The position numbers were made by a program, and so were the translations under genes. Below the pieces are notes generated by a model. That model had not been told where the DNA came from. It searched no databases and saw only the letters and a program-made list of their open reading frames with translations. From assembly GCA_036396755.1 (NCBI GenBank), contig DASWKG010000077.1, positions 1-9,643 of the forward strand: DNA of 9,643 nucleotides. Reading direction: 5' to 3'. Each line of letters opens with the position of its first letter. Position 1 is the stretch's first letter. Origin of the DNA: DASWKG01 sp036396755 (GTDB taxonomy: Bacteria; Actinomycetota; UBA4738; CALAEC01). Of the stretch, positions 6,202 through 9,643 are shown in pieces.

Positions 6202-6552
6202 ACTACGATCCGAGCGAATTGTCCACACTGCGGCGAGGTTGAGATGGGCGCCTCGTCGGTGGTGCTCACGGTGGAGGAAGGGCACACGGAGGGCATGTAC
6301 TCGTTCGTCTGCCCCCAGTGCGCCGAGACCGTCGAGAAGCGGGCCGACCGCAAGGTCGTGATGCTCCTCCTGTCGGCCGGCGTCGAGGTCCAGGAGACCC
6401 CGCGGTTCGACATCCCGCTGGGGCATCCGAGCATGCAGCCGGCTCGTGACGACCTCGAGGGCCCGCCCTTCACGGCCGACGACCTGATCGACTTCCACTT
6501 CCTGCTCGAGCAGGGCGACTGGCTCGAGCAGCTGCTCAAGGCCGACGCCTAG
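6199..6552 (+). CDS. Small zinc-ribbon protein, function unknown
   Basis: The product has 117 residues. Two CxxC knuckles, Cys8/Cys11 (CPHCGEVEMG) and Cys38/Cys41 (FVCPQCAETV), would bind one zinc ion, with a short beta region between them; His10 lies in the first knuckle. The C-terminal half (about 60-117) is acidic and likely helical (TADDLIDFHFLLEQGDWLEQLL) with no recognised domain. There is no signal peptide or membrane segment. I recognise the arrangement as a type of small actinobacterial hypothetical protein, not a named family. The ATG at 6199 has no Shine-Dalgarno sequence, sits inside an inverted repeat arm, and is followed by a conserved-looking MTTIRANCPHCG start. It follows pafC by 44 bp, with a likely terminator between, so it is probably transcribed separately. 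Role is unknown: nucleic-acid or protein binding are both possible. Confidence 0.8.
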   Translation: MTTIRANCPHCGEVEMGASSVVLTVEEGHTEGMYSFVCPQCAETVEKRADRKVVMLLLSAGVEVQETPRFDIPLGHPSMQPARDDLEGPPFTADDLIDFHFLLEQGDWLEQLLKADA

Positions 6553-6579
6553 GCCACCGCCCGTCCCCCCAGCCCTCCC

Positions 6580-6588
6580 TGGTATCCT
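6580..6588 (+). promoter_or_regulatory. Extended -10 box before the 78-residue membrane protein gene
   Basis: TGG then TATCCT (6583-6588) forms an extended -10 (TGN-TANNNT). It ends 10 bases before the ATG at 6599, giving a transcript with almost no leader. No -35 consensus is seen, as expected for extended -10 promoters. Confidence 0.5.
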
Positions 6589-6598
6589 GGCCGGCGTC

Positions 6599-6835
6599 AT
6601 GCTGGTCGCCGTCCTCGTCGCGCTGGGCCTGGCCACGCTCGCGGTGCTGGTCATCGCGGCCATCTCACTCGCGCGCCAGGGCTCGCGCCTCGCCGCCTCC
6701 ATCGCCGACTTCCAGCGCGAGCTCCGACCCCTCCTCGAGGAGATCCGGGCCGACGCCGACCGCATGGAGAGCCGCCTCGAGGGCCTGCAGAAGGCCCGGG
6801 AGGGTGCGCGGTCTCCGAACGCGCCCCGGCGGTAG
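6599..6835 (+). CDS. Small single-pass membrane protein, DUF948-like in layout
   Basis: The product has 78 residues. Residues 2-24 are one hydrophobic helix with no charge. Residues 25-67 are a long charged helix (ARQGSRLAASIADF, then ELRPLLEEIRADADRMESRLEGL) with heptad-like spacing, suited to a coiled coil; the last residues are basic. The layout resembles small DUF948-type proteins but no diagnostic motif is present. It also has the overall shape of a TatA/TatB protein (one N-terminal helix then an amphipathic helix), but lacks the Phe-Gly-Pro hinge and the Glu or Gln at position 8. It lies just before tatA, with its TAG stop forming the first half of the tatA -10 box. Composition matches its neighbours, supporting a real gene. 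Function unknown. Confidence 0.7.
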   Translation: MLVAVLVALGLATLAVLVIAAISLARQGSRLAASIADFQRELRPLLEEIRADADRMESRLEGLQKAREGARSPNAPRR

Positions 6836-6838
6836 AAT
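6833..6838 (+). promoter_or_regulatory. -10 box of tatA, leaderless geometry, overlapping a stop codon
   Basis: TAGAAT fits TANNNT and is followed by six bases (CCGGCC) and the ATG at 6845. Its first three bases are the TAG stop codon of the preceding gene. No Shine-Dalgarno sequence is present before 6845. Confidence 0.6.
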
Positions 6839-6844
6839 CCGGCC

Positions 6845-7147
6845 ATGCCCTCGCTCGGATTCGGAGAGATCCTCGTCATCGCCCTGATCGCGCTCATCGT
6901 CTTCGGGCCGAAGCGCCTGCCCGAGATCGGCCGCACGGTGGGGAAGTCCCTCCGCGAGTTCAAGCGGGCGACCTCGGACCTTCGATCGGAGATCGAGCGA
7001 GACATCGATCCCGAGGGCGAGCCTCCGAGCGTCCCGTCGGCGTGGGAGCGCGCGCGGAGCGGGGGCCGGGCGAAGCAGACGGACGGGGACGGCGCCGCCG
7101 AGCCGGGGGCGGAGGAGCCCGAGCCGGGTGCCTCGAAGGACGAGTGA
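6845..7147 (+). CDS. tatA: Sec-independent translocase subunit TatA/TatB family
   Basis: The product has 100 residues. A short N-terminal segment (MPSLGFGEI) leads into one membrane helix (about 6-20), the FGP hinge at 20-22, then the amphipathic helix KRLPEIGRTVGKSLREFKRA (23-42) and a disordered acidic tail (about 55-100). TatA subunits oligomerise at the membrane to let folded proteins with twin-arginine signals cross. The residue at position 8 is Glu, typical of TatB, while the hinge and amphipathic helix are TatA-like. It may therefore serve both roles, as in other minimal TatA-TatC systems; a separate tatB elsewhere cannot be excluded. tatC follows 30 bp later. Synteny with the paf genes matches mycobacteria. 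Confidence 0.93.
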   Translation: MPSLGFGEILVIALIALIVFGPKRLPEIGRTVGKSLREFKRATSDLRSEIERDIDPEGEPPSVPSAWERARSGGRAKQTDGDGAAEPGAEEPEPGASKDE

Positions 7148-7149
7148 GC

Positions 7150-7168
7150 GCCGCCGCCCCCCGGCGGC
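7150..7168 (+). other. GC-only stem-loop between tatA and tatC
   Basis: GCCGCC (7150-7155) pairs with GGCGGC (7163-7168) around a 7-base C-rich loop. It lies two bases after the tatA stop and nine bases before the tatC ATG. It could stabilise the tatA message or reduce tatC translation, fitting the general need for more TatA than TatC. This role is inferred. Confidence 0.4.
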
Positions 7169-7177
7169 CCTGGGTCG

Positions 7178-7954
7178 ATGCGGCTGATCCCCCGGAGAAG
7201 GCCGCGCGCCGAGGGTGGCCAGATGACGGTCGTCGAGCACCTCGACGAGCTCCGGCGGCGGCTCGTGATCTCCCTGCTGGCGGTCGGCGTGGCCTCGATC
7301 GTGGGCTTCGTCTTCTTCGACACGATCCTCGACCTGCTCCTCCGCCCCTACCGGAACGCGCTCCTCGCCCTCCCGCCGGAGGCCCGGCCCCAGGGGGCGC
7401 TTTCGGGCCGCCTCGTCTACTCGGCCCCGATCGAGCCCTTCCTCACCTTCCTCAAGGTGGGCTTCTTCAGCGGCCTGATGATCGCTCTCCCGATCGTGAT
7501 GTGGCAGGTCTGGGGGTTCATCACCCCCGGGCTCACCTCCCGCGAGCGGAGGCTCAGCGCCCCGTTCGTGATCTCGTCGGTTGCCCTGTTCGCGGGCGGG
7601 GCCGCGTTCTCCTACGCGCTCATGCCCCGCGGGCTCAGCTTCCTGTTCTCGTTCGGCGGAGACAACCTCCTGCCGCTGCTCTCCGTCGACCGCTACCTGG
7701 GCTTCTTCATCATGCTGACGCTGGCGTTCGGGCTCTCGTTCGAGTTCCCGATCCTCATGGTCTTCCTGGCCGGGGCCCGCATCATCACGACCGTCCAGAT
7801 GCGGCGGTGGCGCCGGTACGTCTACCTGGGGCTCACGATCTTCGCGGCGATCATCACCCCGACCCAGGACCCCTACACGATGCTGCTCATGACGGTTCCA
7901 CTGATACTCTTCTACGAGATCGCCATCCTGGTGGCCCGACTCTTCAAACGGTGA
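7178..7954 (+). CDS. tatC: Sec-independent translocase subunit TatC
   Basis: TatC is the membrane receptor that recognises the twin-arginine signal peptide. The product has 258 residues, the normal length, with six membrane helices (about 27-47, 90-112, 128-150, 174-195, 212-228, 232-253). Key family features are present: HLDELRRRL (21-29) with the N-terminal Glu24, FITPGLTSRERR (114-125) after helix 2, FGLSFEFP (184-191) with the conserved Glu189, and ITPTQDP (226-232) with Asp231. The basic N-terminal extension before MTVVEHL resembles mycobacterial TatC. An alternative start is ATG 7223 (243 residues), which has GAGGGTGG just upstream, whereas 7178 has little ribosome-binding signal; 7178 is kept because actinobacterial TatC proteins usually carry this extension. 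It is co-transcribed with tatA. Confidence 0.95.
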   Translation: MRLIPRRRPRAEGGQMTVVEHLDELRRRLVISLLAVGVASIVGFVFFDTILDLLLRPYRNALLALPPEARPQGALSGRLVYSAPIEPFLTFLKVGFFSGLMIALPIVMWQVWGFITPGLTSRERRLSAPFVISSVALFAGGAAFSYALMPRGLSFLFSFGGDNLLPLLSVDRYLGFFIMLTLAFGLSFEFPILMVFLAGARIITTVQMRRWRRYVYLGLTIFAAIITPTQDPYTMLLMTVPLILFYEIAILVARLFKR

Positions 7955-7955
7955 G
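7950..7955 (+). promoter_or_regulatory. Ribosome binding site at the tatC end for the next gene
   Basis: GGTGAG overlaps the tatC stop codon (7952-7954) and sits five bases before the ATG at 7961. This supports the chosen start and translation from the tatC message. Confidence 0.55.
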
Positions 7956-7960
7956 CTGAC

Positions 7961-8764
7961 ATGCCGATCAAGGGAAAGCGACGCAAGGGGAGCGGCGGGG
8001 CTCGGCGGATCACGCGGCCCCCTCGCCCGCAGATGGTCATCCCCAAGAAGCAGCTATCCCAGCGGCTCTGGTTCCGTCTCACGCTGATCGGGGTGCTCTT
8101 GGCGGCGGTCACGGTCTGGGGCCTCCTGTGGCTCGACGAGCGGGAGGAGGCCCAGGCGGCGCAGGCCGCCCAGGACGAGGTGGCCCGCACCGGCGCGCTC
8201 GTCGAAGGCGCGCTCAGGCTCGTCGGCAACCCGCTGCCGGGTGGCATCGGCTTCCAGGTGCTGCCGGACCTCAGCGCCACCCTCGCCCAGATGCAGACCT
8301 TCGCCACCTTCGAGGAGGACACGGGCAAGGACGGCTCGAAGGACGAGCCCACCCCCGGCCCGACGCCGACCCCCGCCGAGGACCAGGAGCCCCCGAAGCT
8401 GAACGAGGGCAGGATCGAGGAGGACGCGGCCGACTGGGTGACGTCGCTCGAGCAGGCCGACGAGCGGCTGGCGAAGATCTCGACGACCAACACGAAGCTC
8501 GAGAAGACCATCGGGTCGATCCGCGACGCCCTGGCCTCGTTCGTGGACGTCGTCGAGCAGGTCGCCCCGGCACTCGGGCTCGACAAGAAGGAGATGACCG
8601 ACGCGGTCACGGCCATCCAGACCGACCTCTCCGCCGCGACCTCGGCGTTCGACCAGGGGATGTTCCAGTACCAGTCGATCCGTCAGGAGGTCGGTCTGGT
8701 CGATCCCACCGCTGGCATCCCGGGCGGCATCCCGGGCATCCCGGGCGTCCCGCCCCAGGGCTAG
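7961..8764 (+). CDS. Membrane-anchored coiled-coil protein, unrecognised
   Basis: I do not recognise this 267-residue protein. Residues 1-36 are very basic (about a third Lys/Arg) and should be cytoplasmic. Residues 37-58 form one membrane helix, so the rest should lie outside the membrane. Residues 59-75 are Ala/Gln/Glu-rich helix. Residues about 120-148 are a low-complexity Pro/Thr/Asp/Glu linker (PTPGPTPTPAEDQEPP). Residues 150-245 look like a helical, coiled-coil-forming domain (SLEQADERLAKISTTNTKLEKT). Residues 252-264 are GIPGGIPGIPGVP, a short collagen-like Gly-X-Pro run. RR pairs near the N-terminus do not form a proper twin-arginine signal. It begins 6 bp after tatC with a GGTGAG upstream, so it is likely co-transcribed with tatC. 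It could be an envelope or cell-wall structural protein, or a Tat accessory factor; nothing in the sequence decides this. Confidence 0.75.
   Translation: MPIKGKRRKGSGGARRITRPPRPQMVIPKKQLSQRLWFRLTLIGVLLAAVTVWGLLWLDEREEAQAAQAAQDEVARTGALVEGALRLVGNPLPGGIGFQVLPDLSATLAQMQTFATFEEDTGKDGSKDEPTPGPTPTPAEDQEPPKLNEGRIEEDAADWVTSLEQADERLAKISTTNTKLEKTIGSIRDALASFVDVVEQVAPALGLDKKEMTDAVTAIQTDLSAATSAFDQGMFQYQSIRQEVGLVDPTAGIPGGIPGIPGVPPQG
8714..8752 (+). repeat. GGCATCCCGGGC tandem repeat encoding Gly-Ile-Pro-Gly
   Basis: GGCATCCCGGGC is repeated perfectly at 8714-8725 and 8726-8737, followed by the partial unit CATCCCGGGC (8738 overlapping the phase) and a GTC variant. It encodes the C-terminal Gly-Ile-Pro repeats of the preceding gene. 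Each unit contains the palindrome CCCGGG, so it is prone to slippage and local hairpins. Confidence 0.7.
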
Positions 8765-8767
8765 CCC

Positions 8768-9643
8768 GTGATCGTCCTCGTCGCCAACCCCACGTCGGGA
8801 GGCGGCCGGTGCCGGCGCCTGATCCCCGAGGTGCTCGAGCGCCTCCAGGCGAGGGGCGAGGCGCACCGGGTCGTGATCACCGAGGACGGCGGCCATCCGC
8901 GACGGGCGGCTCTGGAAGCGGCGGAGGGCGGGGCCGACGTGGTCGTCGCGATGGGCGGCGACGGCCTGGTGGGCTCGTGCGCCGACGCGCTCGTAGGAAC
9001 CGAGACCGCGCTCGCGGTGGTCCCCGCGGGAAGCGGCAACGACTTCGCGACCCACCTGGGGCTCGATACCGGCAGCCCCGCGTCGGCCCTCGAGGTCCTG
9101 TGGCGGGGCGGGTCGGTGCGTATCGACGTCGTGCGCGCCGAGGGACCCGGCTGGGAGCGCCACTACGTGTGCGTCGCCGGCGCCGGGTTCGACTCCGAGG
9201 CGAACGACCTGGCGAACCGGGTGCACCGGCTGCACGGCACCGCCAAGTACGTCTACGCGGCGCTCCGCACGCTGGTGCGCTTCCGCCCGGCCGACCTCAC
9301 CATCAGGGTCGACGGCGATGAGTCCCGTCTCCGCGGCATGCTGATCGCGGTCGGGAACGCGAGCTCCTACGGCGGCGGCATGAAGGTCTGCCCCGACGCC
9401 TCGCTCGAGGACGGCCTCGCCGACGTGTGCGTGGTGGAGGCGATGTGGAAGCTCCGCTTCCTCGCGACCTTCCCGAAGGTCTTCAAGGGGCGGCACGTGG
9501 GGCACCCGAAGGTCACGATGCTCCGCGGCGCGAAGGTCGAGGTCGAGTCGTCCCGGCCGTTCGAGGTGTACGCCGACGGCGAGCCGATGGGGCCGCTGCC
9601 GGCCTCGTTCACCGTCGTGCCCCGGGCGTTGAAGGTGTTCACC
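8768..9643 (+). CDS. Diacylglycerol kinase family lipid kinase, 3' partial
   Basis: The enzyme family transfers phosphate from ATP to diacylglycerol or related lipids, recycling diacylglycerol into phosphatidate at the cytoplasmic face of the membrane. The frame runs 292 codons from GTG 8768 to the last base with no stop; relatives are about 300 residues, so only a few are missing. Visible blocks: VANPTSGGGR (5-14), AMGGDGLVGS (61-70), VVPAGSGNDFATHLGL (84-99), VAGAGFDSEAND (137-148), HGTAKYVYAAL (156-166), AVGNASSYGGGMKVCPDAS (194-212), DGLADV (215-220) and FEVYADGEPMG (265-275). GGDG is followed by Leu where Thr is canonical (GGDGT), a change I recall as common in actinobacterial members. 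The ATP-binding and metal-binding acidic positions are otherwise kept. A weak AGGG lies 7 bases before the GTG, at the end of the previous gene, three bases after its stop. Substrate choice (diacylglycerol, sphingolipid or phosphatidylinositol-like) cannot be settled. Confidence 0.92.
   Translation, partial: MIVLVANPTSGGGRCRRLIPEVLERLQARGEAHRVVITEDGGHPRRAALEAAEGGADVVVAMGGDGLVGSCADALVGTETALAVVPAGSGNDFATHLGLDTGSPASALEVLWRGGSVRIDVVRAEGPGWERHYVCVAGAGFDSEANDLANRVHRLHGTAKYVYAALRTLVRFRPADLTIRVDGDESRLRGMLIAVGNASSYGGGMKVCPDASLEDGLADVCVVEAMWKLRFLATFPKVFKGRHVGHPKVTMLRGAKVEVESSRPFEVYADGEPMGPLPASFTVVPRALKVFT

Noticed and set aside
7961..8070. Twin-arginine signal peptide on the coiled-coil protein next to tatC
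   Set aside because: RR pairs occur but no S/T-RR-x-F-L-K pattern is present, the basic region is too long and far from the helix, and no cleavage site follows.
8054..9505. 483-residue open frame on the minus strand opposite the coiled-coil and lipid kinase genes
   Set aside because: It spans two plus-strand genes with clear protein features, one of them a strongly conserved kinase, and has shadow-type composition.
1..9643. CRISPR array, tRNA or rRNA gene, insertion sequence or prophage
   Set aside because: No spaced direct repeats, cloverleaf, ribosomal RNA-like sequence, transposase or integrase was seen on either strand; gene content and composition are uniform.

Overview
The window is a high-GC, tightly packed stretch of an actinobacterial (Actinomycetota) chromosome. 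The phylum call rests on three things: a Pup ligase (PafA) of the mycobacterial length; a PafB/PafC pair followed closely by tatA and tatC, which is the M. tuberculosis gene order pafA-pafB-pafC-tatA-tatC; and a DUF3866 protein. Genus or class cannot be fixed from this sequence; an uncultured or deep-branching actinobacterial lineage is an inference. No RNA gene, insertion sequence, phage gene or CRISPR array is visible, and no stretch over 300 bases lacks a gene.

Layout. (1) 1-906, +: the C-terminal three quarters of an Eis-family GNAT acetyltransferase. (2) 907-1070: intergenic, with a 12-bp direct repeat and a -10 box six bases before the pafA start. (3) 1071-2429, +: pafA, the ligase that joins Pup to substrate lysines. 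(4) 2437-4211, -: a two-gene unit, DUF3866 then a divergent ComB-like (2-phosphosulfolactate phosphatase fold) protein, overlapping by 4 bp. It is convergent with pafA and divergent from pafB, so it splits the usual pafA-pafBC order. (5) 4267-6154, +: pafB and pafC, WYL-domain regulators that in mycobacteria act as one DNA-damage transcription activator. (6) 6144-6201: two interleaved inverted repeats, covering the pafC stop and the next start codon. (7) 6199-6552, +: a small four-cysteine zinc-ribbon protein of unknown role. (8) 6599-6835, +: a 78-residue single-pass membrane protein. (9) 6845-7954, +: tatA and tatC, which together could form a minimal twin-arginine translocase. (10) 7961-8764, +: an unrecognised membrane-anchored coiled-coil protein ending in Gly-X-Pro repeats. 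(11) 8768-9643, +: a diacylglycerol kinase-family lipid kinase, cut by the window end.

Regulatory theme. The gene starts at 1071, 4211 (-) and 6845 have no clear Shine-Dalgarno need: each has TANNNT followed by exactly six bases and then the start codon, the geometry expected of leaderless mRNAs that are common in this phylum. Two others (4267, 6599) have TANNNT nine to ten bases upstream. Genes inside transcription units (5216, 7961) instead carry recognisable Shine-Dalgarno sequences.

Most of this is conserved housekeeping: Pup-proteasome control, Tat export and lipid phosphorylation. The least explained parts are the interleaved inverted repeats at 6144-6201, the DUF3866/ComB-like pair inside the paf locus, the 21-bp-period direct repeat before pafA, and the two unrecognised membrane proteins flanking tatAC.
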